Of a stretch of DNA of 39,451 nt, positions 1 through 8,573 are shown piece by piece. Under the pieces are notes generated by a model. The model made no database searches and was not told the DNA's origin. It saw nothing but the letters and a program-made list of their open reading frames with translations. The position numbers were made by a program, and so were the translations under genes. How positions within the stretch are numbered: the stretch's first letter is position 1; the number at the start of each line of letters is the position of its first letter. Source of the DNA: Chloroflexota bacterium (GTDB lineage Bacteria; Chloroflexota; Anaerolineae; DUEN01); assembly GCA_013152435.1 (NCBI GenBank), contig JAADGJ010000034.1, forward strand, positions 1-39,451, read 5' to 3'.

Positions 1-929
1 TTCTTCTCCAGTGGCACGCCGATCGCCTGGCCGTCGCCGTAGTCGGACAGGATGAAGCCGCCCGTCGGCGTGCTCCACTGCTCCAACAGCAGCCGGGCCT
101 CCTCCCGGATCTCCTCCGGCCCCTTAAACGGCAGCGTCGCCTGGATGTCGCACAGGGACTCGAAGCAGATGCGACCCCGGAACCGCTGGCCGATCTCCTC
201 GATGCCCAGAGCCCGGGGTTGCTGGAGATTGATCACGTCCAGTCCGATCTCGATCAGCGATTCGATGATCTCGTTGACCTTGCCGCATGTGTGCATCCAC
301 ACGTGCCAGCCGTACCCGTGGGCGGCGTCGAAGATGCGCTTGTAGCGCGGCTTGAAGAACGCATCCCAGAACGCCGGGTTGATGAAGGTGGCCTTTTCCG
401 TGCCCCAATCGTCCGTGAAGGAGAAGCCGTGGATCTGGCCGGGGAATCGGGAGGCGATGTTCTCCATGATCCTCAGGTCGATCTCGACGATGCGGTCGGC
501 CAGCTGTTCCATGCGCGGCCGTTCCAGATAGAGATCGGCCAGCGTGTTCTCGAACCCGCGCAGGGCGTGCATGCGCTCGAACAGCAGCATGAAGATGCCG
601 GTGATCACGTATTTCCCATCCGAGCCCTCGAATTTGGCCTCCATCCCCTCGTAGAAGCCGGGATCATCGGGATCGGGCCAGCGGTAGCGATCCCAGTCCG
701 CCCAGTTCGCCAGGGGATGTCCCTTCACCTGACCCATGTTCGCCATGTCGGAGCGCACCCAAACGCATCCCCACTCGTCCACCGTCTCCTGTTGGGTGTG
801 GTCTCCCGTGCCGATCTGATTCCAGCCGACCGGGTGGGTATCATCCAGGCCCAGCGTGGCGAACCGGAGGGGAAGGCGCTCGGGGAAATCGAACTCGATG
901 GCTCGACGGACCACCTCGTAGGATGACAT
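1..929 (-). CDS. Uroporphyrinogen decarboxylase (URO-D) superfamily protein, 3' end outside window
   Basis: The minus strand is open from an ATG at 929-927 to the window edge (309 codons, no stop seen). An AAGGAG sequence lies six bases before the ATG. The protein begins MSSYEVVRRAIEFDFPERLP. The later stretch HTCGKVNEIIESLIEIGLDV, then a QQPRALGIEEIG segment and LPFKGPEEIREEARLLL, match the URO-D/MtaA-CmuA type barrel, in which HxCG lies in the late active-site region. The N-terminal arginine pattern of true HemE is not evident, so a corrinoid or methyl-transfer relative, or one of the many uncharacterised URO-D-like proteins of carbohydrate-rich loci, is more likely than heme synthesis. It is divergent from the methyltransferase-like gene at 1064. 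The family assignment is firm; the substrate is unknown. Confidence 0.82.
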   Translation of the reverse strand, partial: MSSYEVVRRAIEFDFPERLPLRFATLGLDDTHPVGWNQIGTGDHTQQETVDEWGCVWVRSDMANMGQVKGHPLANWADWDRYRWPDPDDPGFYEGMEAKFEGSDGKYVITGIFMLLFERMHALRGFENTLADLYLERPRMEQLADRIVEIDLRIMENIASRFPGQIHGFSFTDDWGTEKATFINPAFWDAFFKPRYKRIFDAAHGYGWHVWMHTCGKVNEIIESLIEIGLDVINLQQPRALGIEEIGQRFRGRICFESLCDIQATLPFKGPEEIREEARLLLEQWSTPTGGFILSDYGDGQAIGVPLEK

Positions 930-1063
930 CGCCATCTCCTTCCCTCCTTTGGAGGATCGCTCGGATAAGCGGAGGACTCCTTTCCCTCCATCCATTCTAT
1001 CCGGTTTGGGGACACTTGTCTATCTGGCTCGCTCATGCGATACTCGGTGGGGGAGGTCGCATC

Positions 1064-1882
1064 TTGTTCGATCCCGCGTTTGATGATACCCGCTGGACCT
1101 GGGATTGGCTCGACATCCCGCTGGTACAGGTGCCGCCCGGCCGTTACGCGAACGGATATCGGGTCCGCCGCGAATGGCTGACGGAGGCGATCATCTGCGG
1201 ACGTCGGTATCGCCTGCCGCGCCCGCTGGACTGTCGTGGCCTGTACGATCCCTCCGGCGTCCTCTGGATGTCCGATACCCCGCAGGAACGCATGATGATG
1301 TACAACAACGCGCAGGCCTCGGCCGGGCATGTCCTGATCGGCGGGCTGGGGTTGGGCCTGTACCCCCAGTACGCGGCCGCGCGCGCGGCATCGATCACCG
1401 TCGTGGAGCGATCGCCGGATGTCGTCGCGATCGTGTGGCCGGTGATCGAGCCCGCCCTCACCCGGGCGATGGGAGGCGTTCGGCCTCGCGTCATCATCGC
1501 CGACGTGGCGCGCTTTTTGGAGGAGGCTCCCGCCTCCCGCTACGATACGATCTTTCTGGATACGTGGGAGGACCTGGATGCCATCCGCCTGCCGTGGATC
1601 AACCGGCTGCGGGATCAGGCGATGCGGCATCTGACGTCGAGCGGCCGGGTGCTGTTGTGGGGGTATGCCTGGATGGTGCGCATGTTCCAGGCGGCCTGCG
1701 CCGATCTGCTCCGTCAGCCGCCGGATGCCCGAGAGGCGTGGCTGGCCGATCACGCGGCCGGCAGGCCGGAGGTGATCGCGCTGTTGACCCCGGTGGTGGA
1801 GCGCTTCGCCGGGCAGGTGGTGTCTGATCTGGAGGCCGCCCTGGCGTGGTGTCGGACGTACATCGTGGACGCTCGGGCCTGA
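1064..1882 (+). CDS. Class I SAM-dependent methyltransferase-like (spermidine-synthase-like fold) protein
   Basis: The open frame extends upstream to 923, but that would overlap the divergent gene. A TTG at 1064 has an excellent GGAGG seven bases upstream, so I start there (272 aa). The Rossmann-type glycine motif is HVLIGGLGLGLYPQYAA. It is followed by ITVVERS (acidic residue at the end of strand 2), VIIADVARFLEEA and YDTIFLDTWEDLD, in the order expected for class I methyltransferases. The segment PQERMMMYNNAQASAGHVL just before motif I resembles spermidine-synthase-like folds. No polyamine-specific signature is visible, and the substrate is unknown. It may instead be a non-catalytic relative. 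The start codon is inferred; the coding call is supported by sustained motif structure. Confidence 0.72.
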   Translation: MFDPAFDDTRWTWDWLDIPLVQVPPGRYANGYRVRREWLTEAIICGRRYRLPRPLDCRGLYDPSGVLWMSDTPQERMMMYNNAQASAGHVLIGGLGLGLYPQYAAARAASITVVERSPDVVAIVWPVIEPALTRAMGGVRPRVIIADVARFLEEAPASRYDTIFLDTWEDLDAIRLPWINRLRDQAMRHLTSSGRVLLWGYAWMVRMFQAACADLLRQPPDAREAWLADHAAGRPEVIALLTPVVERFAGQVVSDLEAALAWCRTYIVDARA

Positions 1883-2125
1883 TCTCCTCCCTCTCGCCTG
1901 CCTCGCGTCGTGGAGGTGATGCCAAGCGCCTCGTGAATGTGTTCCATCGCTTTCTCAACCTTTCTTGCGTCCCATCCCCTCCTTTTGTCCCATTGCTCGC
2001 GTAAAAATCTCATAAGAGAATGAACGTGCGGCTCACCTCGTTGATACGCGTTGCCCTTGGGGCCTGTTGGGTGATGCCGTAGGTCCTCCGATGCCCCTGG
2101 GCGTTACTTGCGTTAGGAGGGAAGC

Positions 2126-5100
2126 ATGAGAGGGATGGGTAGCCGACGATGCCTTGTGTGGTTGTTGTTGGTGGGTATGCTGATGGCGGTCGGCGCGATC
2201 ACGGTGACCGCTGCATCGCCTCCGTCCGTTGACCGGCCCACATCGTTGATGGGGCAGGTGATCGGCCTGACGGATTCGTACATGATCGTGCGGACGCCCG
2301 ATGGCATCTCGCAGGAGGTACGCTTCTCGCCACGGTGGCGGGTGCTGACCTCCAGGGGATGGGGAACGGGCGATCTCGCCGTGGGCCAGTGGGTGCGGGC
2401 GCGTGTGCGTCCTCAGCCGGATGGGACGCTCGTGACGGCTTACGTGCGGGTGTTGAATCGTGTGCCGCGCTCGCAGGCGCCGACGGGGAAGGGGCAGACC
2501 CCTGAGCGGATGGGGGTGGAGCCCATGGCCGTGCAAGCGGCGCTTTGCGGCGGCGCTGGTGGTACCCAGCCCACCGGCGATTGGCCGATGCTTGGGTGGA
2601 GCCCCGAGCGCAACTTCTACAGCCCCACCGAGCAGCGGCTGGCGCCCCCGCTCTCGCCGGTATGGCAGCTCTACAATGGGAACTACTGGGTGCTCAATAA
2701 CCCCGCCATCGTAAACGGCATCGCTTACACGGGCGGGTACGATGCCTTCTACGCGTTGGATCTGGCCTCTCAGACCGTTTTGTGGACGCAGGCTTTGCCG
2801 GCCGATAATGAACTCTCCTCGCCTGCCGTGGTCAACGGCGTGGTCTATTTCGGCGTGTGGACCGGCGATGTGTACGCGCTGAACGCCAGCACGGGGGCGA
2901 TCCTCTGGCAGCACAACGTCGCCCCGTCGGATACCTCTCCGCAGATCTACTCACCGGCCGTAGTGGGCGGCGTGGTCTACGTGACCGTAGAGGCCTATCG
3001 GCCGGATCCGAACAACCCCTCCTTCACGCCCCATGTGCTTTCCGTGTACGCCCTGGACGCGGCCTCCGGCGCCGAGCTGTGGCACACGGATGTGGCCTCA
3101 GTGGACGGCTGGAGCGCCATCTCCGATCCTGTGGTGGTCAATGGCGTCGTCTATGTGGGCACGCGTGATCAGGGGACGTTCGCCCTGGACGCCAGCGATG
3201 GTAGCATCCTCTGGCACGCCCCCCATGTAGCCGGAGCCGTGCGTGCCAACGTCAACTTTGATGGCTATGTGATCGTGCACAACGGGCGGGTGGTGATCCC
3301 CTTTACCTTCGGGACCTATCCGAACCAGTGGGATGTGTTCTATGCGTATGATGCGGCCACGGGCCAACAGGTGTGGACGTATCAGCCGACCAACCCCGCC
3401 TATCGTTTCAACTCCGCCGCGTTGGCCTACAATGGCGTCATCTACGAATGGCTCATCGCCCCCGGCGATACCACTCAAAAGGACCTGGTGGCCATACGCG
3501 CCTCGGATGGGTATCAGCTCTGGCGTCGCCATTACGTGGACAACGGCGACGATGGTGGGTGGTGGTGGCAGTCGGCGGCCAACGGCGTGCTCTATCGCAC
3601 CTCCGCCGCGCTGCTGTTGAAGGCGTTCGACATGACGGATGGCGCCGAGTTGAGCTCCTTCGACACCGGCACTTCCATCGAGGTCCCTGCCGCCATCGGC
3701 GCCGGACGGTTGGTGGTGCCGGATGAGACGGGCACGCTGTGGGTGTTCGGCGGGGAGACGGGGACCCTGGGCATCTGCGGGGCCGTGTTCTCGGACAACA
3801 ACCTGAACGGCGTGCGGGACACCGGCGAGCCCGGGATTCCCAACGTGACGCTCAACCTCACCGGCACGGACGAGACGGGGAACACGGTCGCCCTGACCGT
3901 CACGACTGACAGCCGCGGTGAGTATGGCTTCCTCAACCTGACCCCCGGCACCTACACGGTACAGGAGATCGATCCCCCAGGCTATCGATCGGTCGCGGCC
4001 ATCCCAGGCTCCACTGGCGGCGTCGCCGTGGATGCCAATACCATCGCCGATATCCCGCTCCCGGCCAATGCCTCCAGCGTGGATAACGACTTCGGCGACA
4101 TCCAACCGGTCGATATCCTGGGCACCGTCTTTGAGGATCTGAACCTCAACGGCCAGTATGACGCGGGGGAGCCGCCTCTGGTGGGGATCACGGTGACCCT
4201 GACCGGTGGCGCCGAGCCGTTGGTGACCGTCACGGACGGCTCGGGCGCCTTCGCCTTCCTGGAGGTCCTCCCGGGCAGCTACGTGCTGCATGAGGAGAAC
4301 CCGGCCGGATACTTCAGTACCACGACCGACGATCTGCCGGTCACGGCCATCTACCCGGGCCAGGTGTATGAGGGGAACAACTTCGGCGATGCGCGCTATG
4401 TCCAGGTCGGCGGCGTCGTCTTTGAGGACATGAGCCTGGATGGCGTGCGCGATGCGGGCGAGGTCGGCCTGGTGGGCGTGTCGGTGGTTCTCACGGGGAC
4501 GGACTATGCCGGGCAGCCCGTGAACCTGCAGGCGGCCACGGGGAACGACGGGAGTTACCTGTTCGATCAGGTGCTGCCGGGCACCTATCAGGCGTTGGAG
4601 ACCGACCCGGCCGACTACTTCAGCACTACGGAGAATAGCGTAGCGATCTCGGCCACCGTGCCCGGCGAGCTATATACGGCGGACTTCGGCGACGCGCCCT
4701 ACGTCCACGTCTCGGGCACCGTGTTCGATGATCCCGATCTGGATGGCGTGCAGGGCTCCGGAGCCGGCCTGGCCGGCGTGCAGGTCGATCTGCGCGGCGC
4801 GGCGTATGATGGGCAGCTGGTCGGCTACACGGTGACCACCGGGCCCGATGGGACGTACGCGTTCCCGCCGCTGCTGCCGGGCGACTACAACGTGTTCGAG
4901 ACGAACCCGGATGGGTACTTCAGCACGACGCCGGACACCGTGCCCGCGCCTGCGAGCGTGCCGGGCACCGCGCTGACCGTGGACTTCGGCGACGCCCGCT
5001 ATGCGACGCTGAGCGGCGCCGTCTACTTCGATCGCGATCAGAATGGCGTGTGGGACGCGGGCGAGCCGCCTTTGCCCGGGCCGACGGTGACGCTTTCGGG

Positions 5101-8100
5101 CACGGACTACACCGGACAGCTCGTCTCCCAGTCGGCTGTGGCCCAGGCGAACGGCGACTTCTCCTTCGTCCAGCTCAAGCCGGGGACCTACACGCTGATC
5201 GAGACGGATCTGCCCGACTTCCTCAGCACGGCGGCCAACGTGGGGAGCGCGGGCGGGACGGCCGCGGACGCCAACACCATCGCGAACATCTCCCTGGCTG
5301 CCGGCGTGGACGCGATCGACTACCGATTCGGGGATGTGACGCCGCCGCCGGAGGTGACGGTCCAGAAGGACCTGGTGACGCCGGCGGATGGCGAGGCACG
5401 GCCCGGCGATGAGATCGTATTCCGGGTGGTCGTGACGAACACCGGCCCGACCACCCTGACTCAGATCCCCTTGCGGGACGAGTTCGGGGCTGGGCTGAGC
5501 TATCTCAGCGCGACGGTATCCCCCGATGTGGTCGGCGATGGTGTGCTGACCTGGGACGATCTCACGGCCGCGCTGGGGCGTGATCTGGCGCCCGGGGAGG
5601 GGGCCGTGGTTGAGATTCGCTTCCAGGCCCTCAATAGCGGCGCGGGCACGACGAGTTCCGATCCCTCCTGGCTGACCCCTGCCGCGGAGGCGTCCGAGAG
5701 CATCGACCCGGAGTGTGTGCTGAGCATCTACCTGAATCCCACGTGCGATGGGTGGTCGGTGGAGTTTGAGCGGACGGTGAGTGAGCCGATTCCGTGGCGG
5801 GTGAAGGTGGACGGCAGGGTGATCGCGGAGGGGACCACGCGTGGGGATGAGACGGTGAGCGGCACCTGGCCTGCGTGGGTGGACCTGTCGCAGCCGCATA
5901 CCTTCCGAGCGGAGATCAAGGAGGGCTCCCGCTGGTATGGGAAGTCCACGCAGACGCCCATCTGCGAGAAGGAACGTCGGGTTCGCAACGTGGCGATCGT
6001 CACCGGCGCGCTGGATGAATGGGGTGTGACGGCACCGGAGGCCATGGATGACGCGTGGGTGAGCATCGAGAGCGAGCCACCGTCACCGCCGGAGGTGGAG
6101 GTTGAGAAAGAGCTGGTGACGCCGGCGGATGGCGAGGTGGAGCCCGGCGAAGAGGTCGTGTTCCGGGTGACGGTGAAGAACGAGGGTGAGAGCGCCCTGG
6201 TGACGATACCGTTGCGGGATGAGTACGAATCAGAGTGGTTGCGCTATGTGGATGCCTCGCCGGCGCCGGACGCCGTCTCCGATGATGGCGTGCTGACCTG
6301 GGCTGATCTCACGGCCGCGCTGGGGCGCGACCTGGCGCCCGGGGAGCAGGTGAGCATCGACGTTCGGTTCCAGGCGTTGGCCGGGGAGGATCCGTCGGGG
6401 ATGTCGCCGGATCGCTCGGCCTTCGAGGCGGATGCGTCGGGGCAGACCGATCCAGAGTGCGTGTTCAAGATCTACCTGTACCCGCGATGCGATGGGTGGT
6501 CGGTGGAGTTTGAGCGGACGGTGAGTGAGCCGATTCCGTGGCGGGTGAAGGTGGACGGCACGGTGATTGCGGAGGGGACCACGCGTGGGGATGAGACGGT
6601 GAGCGGCACCTGGCCTGCGTGGGTGGACCTGTCGCAGCCGCACACCTTCCGGGCGGAGATCAAGGAGGGCTCCCGCTGGTATGGGGAGTCCGGCAAGACC
6701 CCCATCTGCAAGTTGCGCCATCGCACGCGCAACGCGGCGACCGTCGACGGCGCGGTGGACGAGTGGGCGCAGGTCGCCCCGAGCGCATCTGATGAGGCCT
6801 GGGTGACCATCCGCCTGGCGACGCCCTCTCCGCCCTCGTGCGAGGATCTCTCCCTCCACAGCCTGCGCTTTAAGGAGAGGGACCCGAGCCAGATCCTCGC
6901 CACCATTCGCAACGCCAGTTCCGTGCCGGCCCGGTTGGACCGGGTGACGTTCTACTGGCCCAGCCATCCCGTCTATCCTCGTATGCGGGTGGACTGGCTC
7001 AAGCTGAACAACAAGATCATCTGGGATGGGAGCAGCCGGAAGCATCCGCTCGAGGTGGAGCTGCATAGCTCGGCGCGGAAGCGCACTGTGGCGCCCGGCA
7101 AGGAGGCGAAATGGGTCGCGGATATCGACTACGGCCCCAAGCGGATGGACCAGGCCTTCCGCATCGAGCAGTTCGGCCTGGAGATCGCGGTGAACCTGAG
7201 TGGCATCCAGTGTAAGCTGGAGCTCCCGCCGGAGCCGCAACCTCCGGTCTCCTGCGAGGACTTCACCGTGACCGACCTGCGCTTCGATCCGGATCACGGA
7301 GATACCTTGCTGGCCACCGTGCGCAATGAGACCGGGGTGCCGATCCTGCTCAATCGCATCGTCTTCGACTGGCCAAAGCTCGAGGACTATCCCAAGATGC
7401 AGCTTGACTGGTTCAAGCTGCGGGGGAAGAAGATCTGGAACGGCAACAGCAAGAAGCATCCGACGGATGTGAAGCTCGTCGGCTCGCGGGCCAAGCGTGC
7501 GCTCGAGCCGGGCGAGGAGGCCACGTGGGCGGTGAACATCGATCACGGCCCCAGGCCGCTGGCCAGCTCCCTCCGCATCGAGCAGTTCGGCGTCACCATG
7601 TATGCGCAGGTGGGGGATTCTCAGTGTGTGGCATCTGTCGAGCCCACCGCCTCGCCGACGCCGGAACCTACGTCGACGCCAGAGCCGACAGACACACCGG
7701 AGCCGACGGATACACCGGAGCCCACGGACACACCGGAACCCACGTCGACTCCGGAGTTGACGCCGACGCCGACATCGATGCCCTCTATAGGTGGGCCACC
7801 GGTGGATGGGAACCCGGGCGATGTGGCGGGGGGCGATCAGATCTGCCTCTATCAGGCCGACGATCCCACCCATCAGCTGGCTCGCATTCAGTACATGCAG
7901 GTCGTTGCCAGCGATGGGACGCCGCAGCTTCACGTGGCCCTCATCCTCGACAAATCCTTTGTGGACAACACGTATGGGGCCAATTCGCTGGGGTACTATG
8001 ACAAGAGAGGGCGTCCTAAGCAGCATAAATTCCGGCATCTCGTGGGCAGCGACCACGCACAGCTTTACTTCGAGGACGCCAACGGCCGGCGCGTGCTTGA

Positions 8101-8473
8101 GATCAAGGTCGACTACATCAGTCGCTCCGATGCCTTCCCGTCGGGATACGGTTCGCTGGGGGTGCTCGGGGGGGACGGCGGGGTGATCCTGGGGGATCCC
8201 GCGTGGGTCCTGGCCACCGGCACATCCCTCAGCTATAACTTCAACGAGTTGGGGTATGTGCTGACGCAGGACTCGCCGGCTACGGACGCGAACTATACGC
8301 CGAACCCCGCGTACCCGGATTGGATCTACGACGTGGTGTACGAGATGCGCATCGACATGGCGGCCTTTGGGCCGGCCGGGCTGGGGAATATCGGCATCGA
8401 TCACGTGCACGCCTCACCCAGCAAGGCGGGGGTGAATTCCCTGCCCGTCGTGTCCGGCCCTTGTGTTCCATAA
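2126..8473 (+). CDS. Giant secreted multidomain protein: PQQ-like propeller, five SdrD-B repeats, two DUF11 units, Thr/Pro linker, C-terminal domain
   Basis: 2115 aa; AGGAGG lies five bases before the ATG. Residues 1-30 form a Sec signal peptide (two Arg, hydrophobic core, TAA cleavage region). About 38-110 is a small beta domain resembling DUF5666. About 151-545 is a PQQ/BamB-like beta-propeller with repeats such as PAVVNGVVYFGVWTGDVYAL. About 548-1070 holds five SdrD B-like repeats, each starting like GTVFEDLNLNGQYDAGEPP, probably Ca-binding. About 1073-1568 holds two 248-residue DUF11-type units, each with a Cys-containing insertion. About 1571-1838 holds two copies of a CEDL/CEDF beta module. 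About 1839-1888 is a TPEPTDTPEPT linker, and 1889-2115 is a C-terminal domain I recognise only as a recurring uncharacterised one (HVHASPSK near the end). No LPXTG motif or C-terminal membrane anchor is seen. Likely an extracellular or surface adhesive or structural protein; the role is inferred. Confidence 0.9.
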   Translation: MRGMGSRRCLVWLLLVGMLMAVGAITVTAASPPSVDRPTSLMGQVIGLTDSYMIVRTPDGISQEVRFSPRWRVLTSRGWGTGDLAVGQWVRARVRPQPDGTLVTAYVRVLNRVPRSQAPTGKGQTPERMGVEPMAVQAALCGGAGGTQPTGDWPMLGWSPERNFYSPTEQRLAPPLSPVWQLYNGNYWVLNNPAIVNGIAYTGGYDAFYALDLASQTVLWTQALPADNELSSPAVVNGVVYFGVWTGDVYALNASTGAILWQHNVAPSDTSPQIYSPAVVGGVVYVTVEAYRPDPNNPSFTPHVLSVYALDAASGAELWHTDVASVDGWSAISDPVVVNGVVYVGTRDQGTFALDASDGSILWHAPHVAGAVRANVNFDGYVIVHNGRVVIPFTFGTYPNQWDVFYAYDAATGQQVWTYQPTNPAYRFNSAALAYNGVIYEWLIAPGDTTQKDLVAIRASDGYQLWRRHYVDNGDDGGWWWQSAANGVLYRTSAALLLKAFDMTDGAELSSFDTGTSIEVPAAIGAGRLVVPDETGTLWVFGGETGTLGICGAVFSDNNLNGVRDTGEPGIPNVTLNLTGTDETGNTVALTVTTDSRGEYGFLNLTPGTYTVQEIDPPGYRSVAAIPGSTGGVAVDANTIADIPLPANASSVDNDFGDIQPVDILGTVFEDLNLNGQYDAGEPPLVGITVTLTGGAEPLVTVTDGSGAFAFLEVLPGSYVLHEENPAGYFSTTTDDLPVTAIYPGQVYEGNNFGDARYVQVGGVVFEDMSLDGVRDAGEVGLVGVSVVLTGTDYAGQPVNLQAATGNDGSYLFDQVLPGTYQALETDPADYFSTTENSVAISATVPGELYTADFGDAPYVHVSGTVFDDPDLDGVQGSGAGLAGVQVDLRGAAYDGQLVGYTVTTGPDGTYAFPPLLPGDYNVFETNPDGYFSTTPDTVPAPASVPGTALTVDFGDARYATLSGAVYFDRDQNGVWDAGEPPLPGPTVTLSGTDYTGQLVSQSAVAQANGDFSFVQLKPGTYTLIETDLPDFLSTAANVGSAGGTAADANTIANISLAAGVDAIDYRFGDVTPPPEVTVQKDLVTPADGEARPGDEIVFRVVVTNTGPTTLTQIPLRDEFGAGLSYLSATVSPDVVGDGVLTWDDLTAALGRDLAPGEGAVVEIRFQALNSGAGTTSSDPSWLTPAAEASESIDPECVLSIYLNPTCDGWSVEFERTVSEPIPWRVKVDGRVIAEGTTRGDETVSGTWPAWVDLSQPHTFRAEIKEGSRWYGKSTQTPICEKERRVRNVAIVTGALDEWGVTAPEAMDDAWVSIESEPPSPPEVEVEKELVTPADGEVEPGEEVVFRVTVKNEGESALVTIPLRDEYESEWLRYVDASPAPDAVSDDGVLTWADLTAALGRDLAPGEQVSIDVRFQALAGEDPSGMSPDRSAFEADASGQTDPECVFKIYLYPRCDGWSVEFERTVSEPIPWRVKVDGTVIAEGTTRGDETVSGTWPAWVDLSQPHTFRAEIKEGSRWYGESGKTPICKLRHRTRNAATVDGAVDEWAQVAPSASDEAWVTIRLATPSPPSCEDLSLHSLRFKERDPSQILATIRNASSVPARLDRVTFYWPSHPVYPRMRVDWLKLNNKIIWDGSSRKHPLEVELHSSARKRTVAPGKEAKWVADIDYGPKRMDQAFRIEQFGLEIAVNLSGIQCKLELPPEPQPPVSCEDFTVTDLRFDPDHGDTLLATVRNETGVPILLNRIVFDWPKLEDYPKMQLDWFKLRGKKIWNGNSKKHPTDVKLVGSRAKRALEPGEEATWAVNIDHGPRPLASSLRIEQFGVTMYAQVGDSQCVASVEPTASPTPEPTSTPEPTDTPEPTDTPEPTDTPEPTSTPELTPTPTSMPSIGGPPVDGNPGDVAGGDQICLYQADDPTHQLARIQYMQVVASDGTPQLHVALILDKSFVDNTYGANSLGYYDKRGRPKQHKFRHLVGSDHAQLYFEDANGRRVLEIKVDYISRSDAFPSGYGSLGVLGGDGGVILGDPAWVLATGTSLSYNFNELGYVLTQDSPATDANYTPNPAYPDWIYDVVYEMRIDMAAFGPAGLGNIGIDHVHASPSKAGVNSLPVVSGPCVP
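5344..6831 (+). repeat. Two 744-bp in-frame tandem units (DUF11 plus inserted domain) with a 204-bp nearly identical core
   Basis: Two consecutive 744-bp units (about 5344-6087 and 6088-6831) encode DUF11-type modules. Bases 5744-5947 and 6488-6691 are exactly 744 apart and differ at only five of 204 positions by my count, while the flanking parts of the units have diverged much more. This suggests a recent duplication or gene conversion confined to the inserted Cys-bearing segment (CDGWSVEFERTVSEPIPW in both copies). Confidence 0.85.
7658..7775 (+). repeat. Low-complexity ~15-bp tandem repeat encoding a Thr/Pro/Glu linker
   Basis: Units of about 15 bp of the form ACACCGGAGCCGACG are repeated about seven to eight times inside the giant gene, coding TPEPT/TPEPTD. 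This is a typical flexible extracellular linker, likely prone to copy-number change, and it separates the C-terminal domain from the repeat region. Confidence 0.8.
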
Positions 8474-8509
8474 ATGTGCCGCCGGTCGGGTTGGCCGTAT
8501 GCAGCAGGA

Positions 8510-8531
8510 GGGGGGAGCCGAGGCTCCCCCC
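8510..8531. terminator. Hairpin terminator between convergent genes
   Basis: GGGGGGAGC and GCTCCCCCC form a nine-base-pair stem around a CGAG loop, followed by CTTT on the plus strand. It lies 37 bases after the stop of the giant gene and 43 bases beyond the stop of the convergent pyruvate kinase gene, so it could serve both. The U-tract is short. Confidence 0.65.
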
Positions 8532-8573
8532 TTTGGCTATTCTCCAGTGGCCACTACCCAATATAGCGCCGCT

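Noticed and set aside
923-1063. Upstream extension of the methyltransferase-like frame to ATG 923
   Set aside because: It would overlap the start of the divergent URO-D gene and has no ribosome-binding site; TTG 1064 has a strong one.
6230-8410. A 726-codon open frame on the minus strand opposite the giant gene, and similar ones at 3098-4291 and 4670-5899
   Set aside because: The products are Arg/His/Pro-rich, low-complexity mirror translations of GC-rich coding DNA. The plus-strand frame has a signal peptide, domains and a ribosome-binding site.
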